Shown here one piece after another: positions 52,466 through 61,822 of a stretch of DNA of 64,000 nt. The notes beneath the pieces are model-generated. The model did not search any database. It saw only the letters and a program-made list of their open reading frames with translations, and had not been told where the DNA came from. How positions within the stretch are numbered: position 1 is the first letter of the stretch; each line of letters starts with the position of its first letter. The DNA comes from Caballeronia humi. GTDB taxonomy: Bacteria; Pseudomonadota; Gammaproteobacteria; Burkholderiales; Burkholderiaceae. The position numbers were made by a program, and so were the translations under genes. The stretch is taken from contig NZ_FCNW02000021.1 in NCBI RefSeq assembly GCF_001544475.1, positions 36,511 to 100,510 of the forward strand. Reading direction: 5' to 3'.

Positions 52466-54853
52466 ATGTTCACGATTGAAGCAGATCACGCAGGTGACTT
52501 TCGTCTTGCCGCTGTCTTGACGGCGTGCAACAGAAAGCGGACGGTCCTGACACAAAGCGCCTTCTTGCTGGTGCAGGTCACTGCCGCTATCGTGAGCGCG
52601 TCATGCGCTTCGAGCGTCTTCGCAGCGGGACCGCTTCCCCAAGGCGGACATTTTTCTGCGGGACTCGGTTTGATCGACACGCGAGCCACGTCGATCCTTG
52701 TATCGCAGACGTCGTCGCGCGGGGTCATCGACTGGAGCAGCTTTTCGATCGGCAGCGGCAATCGCGTCGTTGTCGACAATGGCAGCGGGGCGACGCTGAA
52801 TCGCGTGGCGGGCCGAAGTATTTCATTGATCGACGGCACACTCAGCGCAACGGGGAGCGTCTATCTGATCAACCCGCAAGGCGTCGTCGTTGGTTTGCGT
52901 GGCGTGGTATCGAGCGGCGGCCGCTTCGTAGCCTCCACGCTCGCAGTCGACGCCAACGCGTTCATGGCCGGTGACGACCTGACACTCAAGGCAATCGGCA
53001 ACGGCGTCGTGCTGAATCTCGGCAAGATCAGTTCGAGCGGTGGCGATGTCTTTTTGATTTCGCGCAATCGCGTCGAGAATCGCGGCGAGATCGATGCGCC
53101 TAAAGGTACAGTCGAGCTTGCCGCTGGAAGGCAGGTGCTCCTCCACGACAACACCGGCGGACCTCAAGTATTCGTTCAAAGCGGCAGCCATGCGAGCGTC
53201 TACAACTCCGGAACGATCAAAGCTGCCCAGATCAGCCTGCAGGCCGCCGACGGCAACGTCTTTGCCCTCGCTGGACGCCATAGCGAACTGCGCGCAACTG
53301 GCACCGCCGTCCGCGATGGCCACGTATGGCTCGTCGCAGATGGCGGCGCCGTGCACGCGCATGGCGACATCGTCGCTGCCAACGCCGATGGCAGCGGCGG
53401 CACCGTCGATATGAACGGCGCCGCATTTCACTTCGACAATGTGACCATCGATGCCGCGCAATGGAACCTCACCACGCCGGCCTATACCGCCGGTCCGCTC
53501 AGTGCCGCAGTGTTTGCGCAGGTACTGTCAGGCGGGACGTCGGTGAAGATCGATACCACCGCCGCGACCGGCGACATCAGCATGGTCTCGACGCTTCGAT
53601 GGACCGGCGGCGCATCGCTCACGCTCGACGCGCGGCGCACGATCCACATCGGCCCGATGACGACGATCGGCAATACAGGCACGGGCAATCTCACCCTGCG
53701 AGCAGATTCGAAAGGGAGCAACAACGGTGGAAGCGTCATCAATCGCGGCACCATCGACTGGTCGCGCGGAACAGGCGTCGTTGCAGCGCTTTACGATTCG
53801 AACGGCATCTACAGGGCTGGAACGGTGAAGCGCAACGCCGTGTGGAATCCGGCACCTTTCAGCGGCCTGCGTTCGCAGTTCACCGCTTATCAGCTCGTCA
53901 ATTCCAGAGCGGATCTGGAGAACGTGTCGAACCATCTTTCAGGGGTGTATGCGCTCGGCAAGGACATCGATTTTTCGGTGTCCACGGATGAATTCAGAGG
54001 GATCGGCGGTCCTGCGAATGCCGCGTTCACCGGACAATTCGACGGCATGGGCCACGTGATAAGCAACGTGATTCTTCGCGCCACCGAGGACGCGCAAACT
54101 AATCCCGGATTGTTCAACGCGATCGGCACGACAGGCGTCGTGCGCAATCTGAGCGTGGAGAACGCGTATTCAAATGCCGCCGTGCCCGGGCCGGTCGGCA
54201 TTCTTGCGGGCTTGAACCAGGGCCTCATCAGCAATTCGCATACGTCCGGGGCGGCGCAGCAGGCTTTTGCCGGACCAGCCCCAGCCGGTTTGGTGGGACA
54301 GAACGACGGCACCATCGAGCGTTCGTCGAGCAGCGTGAGTGCTGGCGGGGCAGATGCGAGCGCCGGCCTCGCCGTTATCAACAACGGGTTGATCGTCCAG
54401 TCGTTCTCGACGGGCAATTTTGGCGGAGCAGGCCGTTCCTACGGGGGCGGCCTCGTCAGCACCAACAACGGCACGATCACGCAATCCTATTGGACCGGAA
54501 GCTCCGCGTCGCCCGACGTCGGCGGCATCGCGAACGACAATCAAGGCACAATCAGTGAATCCTTTGCCGCATCCGCCGCAGTTCCGCATACGTTTCCGCA
54601 AGTCGTAGGCGGGATTGCCAGCAACAACGACGGCACGATCGCTAACGACGTCTTCTGGAACGCGCAGATATCCGGCGCGACCGAGGGCGTGCTCAGAGGC
54701 ACGCCAGTGCCAGCCGCGAATGGGTTGACGACCGCTCAAATGAGCATGGCGTCGAGTTTCGGGCCGACCTGGGACTTCAGCCCGTCCGGAACCTGGGTGA
54801 TTCCCGTAGGCGGTACGCATCCGATCCTGCGGTGGCAGGAGATCGGACAGTGA
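52466..54853 (+). CDS. Two-partner-secretion exoprotein with filamentous hemagglutinin domain and GLUG repeats
   Basis: The roughly 795-residue protein has an extended signal (to about ASSVFAAGPLPQ) and a TPS domain with the NPQG motif (INPQGVVVGLRG) and NRVENRG-type beta-helix repeats. The C-terminal region (about 500-780) has GLUG-type repeats such as GLVGQNDGTIERSS and GGIASNNDGTI. TPS exoproteins cross the outer membrane through a dedicated TpsB pore and act in adhesion or biofilms. No TpsB gene is beside it. The ATG at 52466 has GAGGTGG before it; 52424 is an alternative start. Confidence 0.82.
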   Translation: MFTIEADHAGDFRLAAVLTACNRKRTVLTQSAFLLVQVTAAIVSASCASSVFAAGPLPQGGHFSAGLGLIDTRATSILVSQTSSRGVIDWSSFSIGSGNRVVVDNGSGATLNRVAGRSISLIDGTLSATGSVYLINPQGVVVGLRGVVSSGGRFVASTLAVDANAFMAGDDLTLKAIGNGVVLNLGKISSSGGDVFLISRNRVENRGEIDAPKGTVELAAGRQVLLHDNTGGPQVFVQSGSHASVYNSGTIKAAQISLQAADGNVFALAGRHSELRATGTAVRDGHVWLVADGGAVHAHGDIVAANADGSGGTVDMNGAAFHFDNVTIDAAQWNLTTPAYTAGPLSAAVFAQVLSGGTSVKIDTTAATGDISMVSTLRWTGGASLTLDARRTIHIGPMTTIGNTGTGNLTLRADSKGSNNGGSVINRGTIDWSRGTGVVAALYDSNGIYRAGTVKRNAVWNPAPFSGLRSQFTAYQLVNSRADLENVSNHLSGVYALGKDIDFSVSTDEFRGIGGPANAAFTGQFDGMGHVISNVILRATEDAQTNPGLFNAIGTTGVVRNLSVENAYSNAAVPGPVGILAGLNQGLISNSHTSGAAQQAFAGPAPAGLVGQNDGTIERSSSSVSAGGADASAGLAVINNGLIVQSFSTGNFGGAGRSYGGGLVSTNNGTITQSYWTGSSASPDVGGIANDNQGTISESFAASAAVPHTFPQVVGGIASNNDGTIANDVFWNAQISGATEGVLRGTPVPAANGLTTAQMSMASSFGPTWDFSPSGTWVIPVGGTHPILRWQEIGQ

Positions 54854-55573
54854 ACGCCGTAGCCATCGAAACATACCTTCGCGCGCAGTAACCGATTGCT
54901 GACGAAGACGTTTGTGGCGCTGATGCTGTGTTCGCTTGCACAAGTCGCGCTCGCGCGCGATACCGTCCTTGCTTTGCGTTGTCGGTCAAGCAGCGACACA
55001 AGTGCTCAAGCTCCGGTTAGTGACAAGGCACCGCCAGCGCGACGGTCACCTGCAAGCCGTGCGGCGCCGCGTCCCAGAGTTCGATTCGCGCCGATTCGCA
55101 AGGCAGCTTCGCCGCCGCATGATCCTGACCGCATCGCCGAGGGCAAGCACGCGCGGTCCCCGTCTAACTACGCGCGCGGCGACGTGCCCTTATACCGGTG
55201 CACCGGCGCAGGACTCCCGTCCAGTGCGAACGTGGGTGCAGGCCTCGGAGTCGACCATTGCCCCAGCCCGTTCGTCCGGCGCCTTCGTCCGAAGGGGGAG
55301 GCGGGGGAGCGGCAGTCAACAGGTTCATGCGTCCGCCGTGAACGACCGACATTCGTCACTTCGTGACCCCCTTGCGGCATCCACATGACGCGCGCGTCAT
55401 TTAACAGCGTTGCCGCAGTCGCAGATATCAATTTCGTAACCGCAGCGTCAGCATGGCGCCATACGTCGCAACGCAGAATGAACCTGTCTGATCGTCATCG
55501 AAAGACGAGATGATTTTTGGCTTCACTCGCGCAGGGCGAAGCCGATCTGAAACCAACCAAAGAGGTCAACATC
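54854..55573. other. 720-base interval with possible gene remnant
   Basis: A frame from a TTG at 54896 starts like a signal peptide (LTKTFVALMLCSLAQVALARD), but then loses coding-like codon use. Coding-like third positions shift to another frame near 55020-55110. This suggests a decayed gene, possibly the missing secretion partner, though no TpsB residues can be recognised. A perfect 16-base palindrome lies at 55385-55400. Confidence 0.35.
55385..55400. repeat. Perfect 16-base palindrome ATGACGCG-CGCGTCAT
   Basis: An exact inverted repeat without spacer, followed by TTT, lies about 175 bases upstream of the DUF4148 gene. It may be an operator or a hairpin ending the decayed region. Confidence 0.45.
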
Positions 55574-55885
55574 ATGAAATCGTTCGCTTGCTTCATCGCT
55601 GCTGCACTTGTACTCGCATCGCCCTTGAGTTCCTTCGCGCAGAGCACGGACCAGCCGGTTACCCGCGCGCAGGTCAAGTCCGAGCTCGTTCAACTGGAGA
55701 ACGCCGGCTATCGTCCGAGCATGAACGACCCGTACTACCCGGCGAAGATCCAGGCCGCCGAAGCCAGGGTGCAGACGTCGAATCCCGCTGCAACTTCCTA
55801 CGGCGGAGCAGCGGACGGCACGGCGTCAAGTTCGGCCCCGGCGCAAATGAGCGCCCTGGGACATTCGATTTATTCCGGTCATTGA
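55574..55885 (+). CDS. DUF4148 family secreted small protein
   Basis: The 103-residue protein has a signal peptide (SFACFIAAALVLASPLSSFAQ) and the DUF4148 pattern TRAQVKSELVQLENAGYRPSMNDPYYPAKIQAAEARV. This family is abundant in Burkholderiaceae and periplasmic; its function is unknown. The ATG at 55574 fits the signal peptide, so the longer frame at 55517 is rejected. A nine-pair hairpin follows downstream. Confidence 0.9.
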   Translation: MKSFACFIAAALVLASPLSSFAQSTDQPVTRAQVKSELVQLENAGYRPSMNDPYYPAKIQAAEARVQTSNPAATSYGGAADGTASSSAPAQMSALGHSIYSGH

Positions 55886-55912
55886 GTCACGCGAATCGTG
55901 AAGCGTCCGAAT

Positions 55913-55939
55913 TGCGCCGGTACAGAACAGACCGGCGCA
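55913..55939. terminator. Hairpin downstream of the DUF4148 gene
   Basis: TGCGCCGGT and its exact complement ACCGGCGCA pair around a nine-base loop, 27 bases after the DUF4148 stop. No T-run follows. It separates that gene from the next promoter. Confidence 0.5.
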
Positions 55940-55983
55940 CGAACGTCCGCCGCGACGAAACGCCAGTGTTTACCCCACCCACC

Positions 55984-56026
55984 TTGACATCAGGAACCGC
56001 CCAGGCAGATACTTTGTCCGTACAAA
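55984..56026 (+). promoter_or_regulatory. Sigma-70 promoter with overlapping dyad, upstream of the MaoC operon
   Basis: A consensus -35 TTGACA (55984-55989) is followed 18 bases later by GATACT (56008-56013). A dyad TTTGT-CCGT-ACAAA (56013-56026) covers the expected start site. The MaoC ATG is at 56052 with AGGAGA before it. A bound regulator, perhaps the GntR protein encoded within this operon, would block transcription. Confidence 0.6.
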
Positions 56027-56051
56027 CAACCAAGCAATACAGGAGACGGAC

Positions 56052-56555
56052 ATGATGCGGGCAGAGAGCATGGGCGGACAGCGTTATCGCGCGAGCTATG
56101 GGCGTTATCTGGAGGACTTCACCGTCGGCGACATCTACGAGCACCGGCCGGGCCGCACGATCACCGAATCGGACAATATCCAGTTCTCGCTGCTCACGAT
56201 GAACTTCCACCCGATGCACTGCGACGCCGCGCACGCCGCAAAAAGCGAATTCGGCCAACTGCTCGTCAATAGCGGCCTGACGGTCGCGATCGTCCTCGGC
56301 ATGTCTGTGAACGACGTCAGCGGCAAGGCCATCGCCAATCTCGGCTGGAAAGAAATCAAGCTGACCGGCCCCGTCTTTTGCGGCGACACGCTCTACGCCG
56401 AATCCGAAGTGCTGGACAAGCGCGAATCGAAGTCGCGTCCGACGCAAGGCATCGTCACGGTCCATACTCGGGCGTTCAAGCAGGACGGTTCGCCCGTCAT
56501 GGATTTCGTGCGTACGGCACTGATCGCAAAACGCGGCCACGGCACCGGCGACTGA
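56052..56555 (+). CDS. MaoC-like enoyl-CoA hydratase
   Basis: This 167-residue hot-dog protein has the hydratase motif ITESDNIQFSLLTMNFHPMHCD, with the usual Asp/His active-site pattern, and LGWKEIKLTGPVFCGDTL. It should add water to an unsaturated acyl-CoA. It leads an operon that also encodes a class III CoA-transferase, an acyl-CoA dehydrogenase and a CitE-type lyase. By context it may hydrate itaconyl- or mesaconyl-CoA to citramalyl- or methylmalyl-CoA. The exact substrate is inference. Confidence 0.88.
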   Translation: MMRAESMGGQRYRASYGRYLEDFTVGDIYEHRPGRTITESDNIQFSLLTMNFHPMHCDAAHAAKSEFGQLLVNSGLTVAIVLGMSVNDVSGKAIANLGWKEIKLTGPVFCGDTLYAESEVLDKRESKSRPTQGIVTVHTRAFKQDGSPVMDFVRTALIAKRGHGTGD

Positions 56556-56660
56556 CGCAACGCGCGACCGGCAAAGAGGCCGGCGCACGCTCGAACGGAT
56601 ACCGACCCGGCATAGACACGGGCAGCGATTCGATCTCATCTCACAGTATTGGAGACATCT

Positions 56661-58052
56661 GTGAACCAGAACGTTAGCGCAGGCGCGCGGCTAGACAGAC
56701 TGCCGATGGCGCGGTTTCACTGGAAGATCCTCGGACTCACCGGCGCGGGCGCGGCACTCGATGCATTCGACGTCTATCTCGCCGCCGGCGTATCGGCCGC
56801 GATGGTGAAGCAGGGCTTCTCGACGCTGCAACTGAACGGCATCTTCGTATCGGCCGGCTTCTTCGGCATGCTGATCGGTGCGGGCTTTTCAGGTTATCTC
56901 GGCGACCGCTTCGGCCGCCGTTCGTCGTACCAGATCAACCTCGCGCTCTTCGGACTTACGTCGATTGCCGCGGCCTTCGCACCGTCCATCTACTGGCTCA
57001 TCGGATTGCGCTTCGTGATGGGCATCGGCCTTGGCGCCGAGCTCGTGGTTGCAGCCGGCACGTTGTGCGAGTTCATCCCGCCCGCGCATCGTGGACGCTG
57101 GACCGCACTTCTCGCGCTGATGATCAACTCGGGCCTGCTGATCGCTACGAGCGTCGGTTATGTCGTGATCCCCGCGCTCGGCTGGCGCTGGATGTTCGGC
57201 ATCGCGGGCATCGGCGCGGTGATCGTCTGGGTGCTGCGTCATTCGATGCCCGAATCGCCGCGCTGGCTAGAGTCGGTCGGCCGTCTGAAGGAAGCAGAGG
57301 AAACGGTCAGCGCGATTGAGCGCGAAGTCGAAGCACAACACGGTGCGCTCCCGCCATGCTCCCGCACGCAGAACCTCGAAGTGCCGGCGCAGCCGTTCCG
57401 CGCTCTGCTGCGCCGGGGCATGATCGGCCGGACCGTGACGGCGGCCATCACGGTGGTTGCGGTGAACGTGGCGGTGTACGGCTTCGTCGCATGGTTGCCG
57501 ACCTTCTTCGTCAAGGAAGGCCGCGACGTTGTGACCTCGCTCGGGTTCACGATGCTGATGTCCTTCGGCGCTCCGGCAGGCGCACTGCTCGGCTTTTTCT
57601 GCGCCGATCGCATGGGGCGCGCCAAGGGCCTCGTTGCGTTCAGCCTTGCGACCATCGTGCTCGGCTTCGTCTATTCGCACATGGTGGCGAACGCGGCGAT
57701 CGCCTGTGTCGGATTCACGCTCGTCACGTGCATCTACGTGATCGTGACGCTCGGTCTCTTCAGCTACGTGCCCGAACTCTTCCCGACCTCGTTGCGTTTG
57801 CGCGGCACGGGCACGGCCGGTGTGTGCGGACGGCTCGCATCGATCTTCACGTCGTACGGCGCGGTCCTGCTGTATGCACAGTTCGGCGTGCTGGGGGTGC
57901 TCGTGATGGTGTCGGGCGTACTGCTGCTGCTCGTGATCGCGATCCTGACACTCGGCGTCGATGCCAACCAATACTCGCTCGAAGCGGTGTCGCCGGATTC
58001 CGTGATCGACGATGAACTCTTTGCGCTTCAAAACGGAGACGTAGCACGATGA
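56661..58052 (+). CDS. MFS transporter, probable organic acid importer
   Basis: The 463-residue protein has 12 membrane segments and the loop motif GYLGDRFGRRSSYQ; segment 1 reads ALDAFDVYLAAGV, similar to AAHS and sugar-porter families. The start is most likely the GTG at 56661, with GGAGA five bases before; a TTG at 56649 lacks a site. Its stop overlaps the next gene by ATGA. It probably imports the dicarboxylate degraded by this operon. Confidence 0.9.
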   Translation: MNQNVSAGARLDRLPMARFHWKILGLTGAGAALDAFDVYLAAGVSAAMVKQGFSTLQLNGIFVSAGFFGMLIGAGFSGYLGDRFGRRSSYQINLALFGLTSIAAAFAPSIYWLIGLRFVMGIGLGAELVVAAGTLCEFIPPAHRGRWTALLALMINSGLLIATSVGYVVIPALGWRWMFGIAGIGAVIVWVLRHSMPESPRWLESVGRLKEAEETVSAIEREVEAQHGALPPCSRTQNLEVPAQPFRALLRRGMIGRTVTAAITVVAVNVAVYGFVAWLPTFFVKEGRDVVTSLGFTMLMSFGAPAGALLGFFCADRMGRAKGLVAFSLATIVLGFVYSHMVANAAIACVGFTLVTCIYVIVTLGLFSYVPELFPTSLRLRGTGTAGVCGRLASIFTSYGAVLLYAQFGVLGVLVMVSGVLLLLVIAILTLGVDANQYSLEAVSPDSVIDDELFALQNGDVAR

Positions 58053-59443
58053 ACGCACACTCTGAAGACGCGCGCATTTCCGCGACCCTCGCGGACTTCG
58101 CCCTGAAGCTCCGCATCGACGACGTTCCGTCGGTCGTTCGCGAGCGTGCCAGGCATCTGATCCTCGATGGCATCGGCCTCGCGTTCGCCACTTCGACATT
58201 CGACTACGCTGGCGTCACGCTCGCCGCGATGCGCGATCTCGGCGAGGGCAAAGCGACCGTGTTCGGCCGGTCCGGGAAGCTGGCGCTGCGTGATGCGATG
58301 CTGCTCAACGGCCTGCTCGTACACGGCCTTGATTTCGACGACACGCATTCACGCGGCGTGATCCATTCGACGGCGAGCGCGCTGCCGTGCGCCTTCGGTC
58401 TCGCCGAGCGCGAACAGACGAGCGGCGCCGACATGCTCGCTGCATATGTGGTCGCGATGGAAGTCTCGACGCGCGTCGGATCGGTCGCGCAGAGTGGCTT
58501 CCACAAGGTGGGCTTTCATCCGACGGGGCTCGTCGGCGCGTTCGGCTGTTCGCTTGCGGCGGCAAGGCTGTTGGGCCTATCGCAAGGCGCGGCGATGCAT
58601 GCGCAGGGCATCGTGCTCTCGATGTGCGCTGGCAGCCTCGAGTTCCTCGAAGACGGCGCGTGGACCAAGCGTCTCCACCCAGGCTGGGCGGCATCGAGCG
58701 GGACCACGGCGGCGACGCTCGCCAAGCACGGATACATCGGCCCCGAGGCTGCGTACGAAGGCCGCTACGGTCTCTATTCGCTCTACCTCGCCAATGGCGC
58801 GACGCCCGATCTCTCGATCGCGACGGCGGGCCTCGGCGACACGTGGGAAATCGAACAGGTCGCGCTGAAGCCGATCCCCGCATGCCACTTCACCCACGCC
58901 GCCTCCGATGCCGCCATCGCGCTCTTTCGCGAGCATGGTCTCGCAGCGGACGCGATCGAGAAGGTCGTCGTGCGCGTGCCTGGCCCGGTGGTCGACGTGG
59001 TGTGCGAGCCGGTGGCCAACAAGAAGCATCCGGCGAACAGCTACGACGCGCAGTTCAGCATTCCCTACATCGTCGCGACGGGGCTGCTGAAAGGCCGCTT
59101 CACGCTCGACGATCTCGACGCCGCCGCGCTTGCCGATCCGGCCGTGCTTTCCCTCACGAAGCGCGTCGATTACGAAGTCGATACGGAGACGACGTTCCCG
59201 CGTCATTACACGGGCGAGGTGATCGTTCACACGCGCGACGGCCGGCGGCTGGCGCATCGCGAGGCGATCAACCGCGGCTCGGCGGACCGTCCGATGACCA
59301 ACGACGGCATCGTCGAAAAGTTCTATGAAAACGCACTGCGCGTCGTGTCGCGCGAGCGCGCCGACCAGGTACGCGACGCCGTGCTCGGACTCGAGCAAAC
59401 GAGCGTCGCAACGCTCGCAGACATTCTGCGTCAACCCGACTGA
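58049..59443 (+). CDS. MmgE/PrpD family protein
   Basis: The 464-residue protein has the MmgE/PrpD start (LADFALKLRIDDVPSVVRERARHLILDGIGLA), GLDFDDTHSRGVIHSTAS and KPIPACHFTHAASDA. This family includes 2-methylcitrate dehydratase and cis-aconitate decarboxylase. A PrpD-type gene also occurs in the itaconate operon of Pseudomonas aeruginosa. It overlaps the transporter by four bases and lies nine bases before the acyl-CoA dehydrogenase gene. Its reaction here is not settled. Confidence 0.9.
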   Translation: MNAHSEDARISATLADFALKLRIDDVPSVVRERARHLILDGIGLAFATSTFDYAGVTLAAMRDLGEGKATVFGRSGKLALRDAMLLNGLLVHGLDFDDTHSRGVIHSTASALPCAFGLAEREQTSGADMLAAYVVAMEVSTRVGSVAQSGFHKVGFHPTGLVGAFGCSLAAARLLGLSQGAAMHAQGIVLSMCAGSLEFLEDGAWTKRLHPGWAASSGTTAATLAKHGYIGPEAAYEGRYGLYSLYLANGATPDLSIATAGLGDTWEIEQVALKPIPACHFTHAASDAAIALFREHGLAADAIEKVVVRVPGPVVDVVCEPVANKKHPANSYDAQFSIPYIVATGLLKGRFTLDDLDAAALADPAVLSLTKRVDYEVDTETTFPRHYTGEVIVHTRDGRRLAHREAINRGSADRPMTNDGIVEKFYENALRVVSRERADQVRDAVLGLEQTSVATLADILRQPD

Positions 59444-59452
59444 GGAGTTCAG

Positions 59453-60628
59453 ATGGCAACCGTCGATATCGATCACGCGCAGGATGCAGAAGAGAACGAG
59501 GCGCTCATCCTCGACATGCTCGAGCGCTTCCTGAAGTCCGAAGTCAAACCCTACGTGCACGCACTGGAAGCAGCGGACGAGTATCCGCACGAGATCGTCG
59601 AGAAGATGAAGGAGATGGGCCTCTTCGGCTGTCTGATCGCCCCGGAATACGGCGGCCTCGGTCTTTCCACCTCGACCTACGCAAAGATCATCGACCGCAT
59701 GGCGGCGGTGTGGATGTCGGTGAGCGGCATCATCAATTCGCACGTCATCATGGCGATGACCGTGCAGCGCAACGGCACCGAAGAGCAGAAGCGCGAATTC
59801 CTGCCGCGCATGGCGACGGGCGAACTGCGCGGCGGCATCGGTCTCACCGAGCCCGATTGCGGCACCGACCTCCAGGCAATCCGCACCACTGCGCGCCGCG
59901 AAGGCGACGAGTATGTAGTGAACGGCAACAAGACGTGGATCACCAACAGTCTCTACGGCAACACGCTCGCGCTCCTGGTCAAGACCGACCCGAAAGCCGA
60001 ACCGCGGCATCGCGGCATGAGCCTGCTTCTTATCGAAAAAGGACCGGGATTCGAAGTGAGCCGCAAGCTGCCGAAGCTCGGCTACAAGGGCATCGATACG
60101 TGCGAGCTGACCTTCACCGATTTTCGGGTGCCGGTGTCGCGGCTGATCGGCGGTGTCGAAGGGCGCGGTTTCAAGCAGATTCTGAACGGACTGGAACTCG
60201 GGCGCATCAACGTGGCGGCGCGCGGCGTCGGCATCGCGCAGGCGGCGCTCGATGAATCCGTGTCGTATTCGCAGCAGCGCAAGACCTTCGGCAAGCCGAT
60301 CTGCGAGCACCAGGCGATCGCGCTCAAGCTCGGCGAAATGGCGACGCGCGTGCACGCCGCGCGCCTGCTCACCGACGCCGCCGCGCGCGCCTTCGATCGC
60401 GGCGAACGCTGCGACATGGAAGCAGGCATGGCGAAATACTTCGCGACCGAAGCGGGCCTCGAAAACGCCACCGAAGCGATGCGTATCCACGGCGCGTACG
60501 GGTACTCGAAGGAATTCAACGTCGAGCGTCTCTATCGCGATGCGCCGCTACTCGTCATCGGCGAGGGCACCAACGAGATGCAACGCATCATCATCGCCAA
60601 GCAACTGATCGAGAGGAACCCCGTATGA
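59453..60628 (+). CDS. Acyl-CoA dehydrogenase
   Basis: This 391-residue flavoprotein has GGIGLTEPDCGTDLQAIRT, the second signature SYSQQRKTFGKPICEHQ, and the catalytic-Glu region VIGEGTNEMQR. It oxidises an acyl-CoA to the enoyl-CoA and passes electrons to ETF, whose beta subunit gene ends this operon. TGAGGAG lies before the ATG. In this context a methylsuccinyl-CoA-like substrate is possible. Its stop overlaps the CoA-transferase start. Confidence 0.93.
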   Translation: MATVDIDHAQDAEENEALILDMLERFLKSEVKPYVHALEAADEYPHEIVEKMKEMGLFGCLIAPEYGGLGLSTSTYAKIIDRMAAVWMSVSGIINSHVIMAMTVQRNGTEEQKREFLPRMATGELRGGIGLTEPDCGTDLQAIRTTARREGDEYVVNGNKTWITNSLYGNTLALLVKTDPKAEPRHRGMSLLLIEKGPGFEVSRKLPKLGYKGIDTCELTFTDFRVPVSRLIGGVEGRGFKQILNGLELGRINVAARGVGIAQAALDESVSYSQQRKTFGKPICEHQAIALKLGEMATRVHAARLLTDAAARAFDRGERCDMEAGMAKYFATEAGLENATEAMRIHGAYGYSKEFNVERLYRDAPLLVIGEGTNEMQRIIIAKQLIERNPV

Positions 60629-61815
60629 GTCTGCCGCTCTCAGGCGTACGCATCGTCGCCGTCGAACAATATGGCGCGGGCCCGTTCGCGACCCAGCATC
60701 TCGCGGACCTTGGCGCGGAGATCATCAAGATCGAGAATTTCCGCGAAGGCGGGGACGTCGCGCGGCTTGTCGGCCCGCACTTCTTCGGCGAAGGCGACAG
60801 CCACTTCTTCGAGGCATTCAACCGGAACAAGTCGAGCTTCACGCTAGACCTGAAGAAGGAAGAAGCGCGGCAGGTGCTGCGCGATCTCGTTGCAACGAGC
60901 GACGCGGTATTCAACAACCTGCGCGGCGATTTGCCCGCGAAACTCGGCCTGACCTACGACCAGTTGCGGGAGGTGAACCCGGCTATCGTATGCGGCCATT
61001 TGTCCGCGTACGGGCGTACCGGCAGCCGCGCCTCGTGGCCCGGCTACGACTACCTGATGCAGGCGGAAGCCGGCTATCTCTCGATGACCGGCGACCCTGA
61101 AAGCCCGCCCGCGCGCTTCGGCCTTTCGATCATCGATTTGATGACCGGCACGACCGCCGCGATGGCGCTGCTCGCGGGCATCGTCGAGGCGCGCGCGACG
61201 GGACAGGGGCGCGACGTGGACGTGAGCCTTTTCGACGTCGCGCTGCATAACCTCGCGTACGTCGCGACGTGGTATCTGAACGGCGACGTCGTGACCGGTC
61301 GCGATCGACGTTCGGCGCATCCGTCGTTGACGCCGAGCCAGTTGTACAAGACGAAGGACGGCTGGATCTTCCTGATGTGCAACAAGGAAAAGTTCTGGGG
61401 CGTGCTAGCCGAAGTGCTCGACAAGCCGTCGTGGATCACCGATGAGCGCTTCTGCAACTTCAAGGCGCGGCTTGCGAACCGGGACGTACTGGAAAAGGAA
61501 CTCGACGCCGCGCTCTCGACGGCCACCACGGAAGAATGGCTCGCGCGACTGGGCGGACGCGTGCCCGCCGCGCCTGTGTACGACGTGAAGCAGGCGCTCG
61601 ACAACCCGTTCGTCGCGGAGCGCGACAGCGTGGTGACGGCCGAGCACCCGCAGTTCGGCGGCATTCGCGGCGTGGCGGCGCCGGTGCGCGTGAGCGATCG
61701 GTTGCCGATGCAGGCGGCGCCCGAACTGGGGCGCGATACAGACCGGCTGCTCACGGAACTCGGTTACGATGCTGGCAGAATCGCTGCGCTCCGTGACCAG
61801 GCCGTGGTGCAATGA
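60625..61815 (+). CDS. Class III CoA-transferase (CaiB/BaiF family)
   Basis: The 396-residue protein starts LSGVRIVAVEQYGAGPFATQHLADLGAEIIKIE and has the catalytic-Asp region FGLSIIDLMTGTTAAMALL, both typical of class III transferases. It moves CoA between carboxylic acids. The P. aeruginosa itaconate CoA-transferase is of this family and length. It overlaps the acyl-CoA dehydrogenase by ATGA and lies just before the GntR gene. Confidence 0.93.
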   Translation: MSLPLSGVRIVAVEQYGAGPFATQHLADLGAEIIKIENFREGGDVARLVGPHFFGEGDSHFFEAFNRNKSSFTLDLKKEEARQVLRDLVATSDAVFNNLRGDLPAKLGLTYDQLREVNPAIVCGHLSAYGRTGSRASWPGYDYLMQAEAGYLSMTGDPESPPARFGLSIIDLMTGTTAAMALLAGIVEARATGQGRDVDVSLFDVALHNLAYVATWYLNGDVVTGRDRRSAHPSLTPSQLYKTKDGWIFLMCNKEKFWGVLAEVLDKPSWITDERFCNFKARLANRDVLEKELDAALSTATTEEWLARLGGRVPAAPVYDVKQALDNPFVAERDSVVTAEHPQFGGIRGVAAPVRVSDRLPMQAAPELGRDTDRLLTELGYDAGRIAALRDQAVVQ

Positions 61816-61822
61816 GGCTTGC

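Noticed and set aside
54936..55388. 150-codon frame after the exoprotein gene as a real gene
   Set aside because: No ribosome site, Arg-rich random-like composition and no family pattern; treated as part of a decayed interval.
58577..60490. 637-codon frame antisense to the MmgE/PrpD and acyl-CoA dehydrogenase genes
   Set aside because: It covers two well-supported genes, has Arg/His/Val-biased composition and no recognisable domain.
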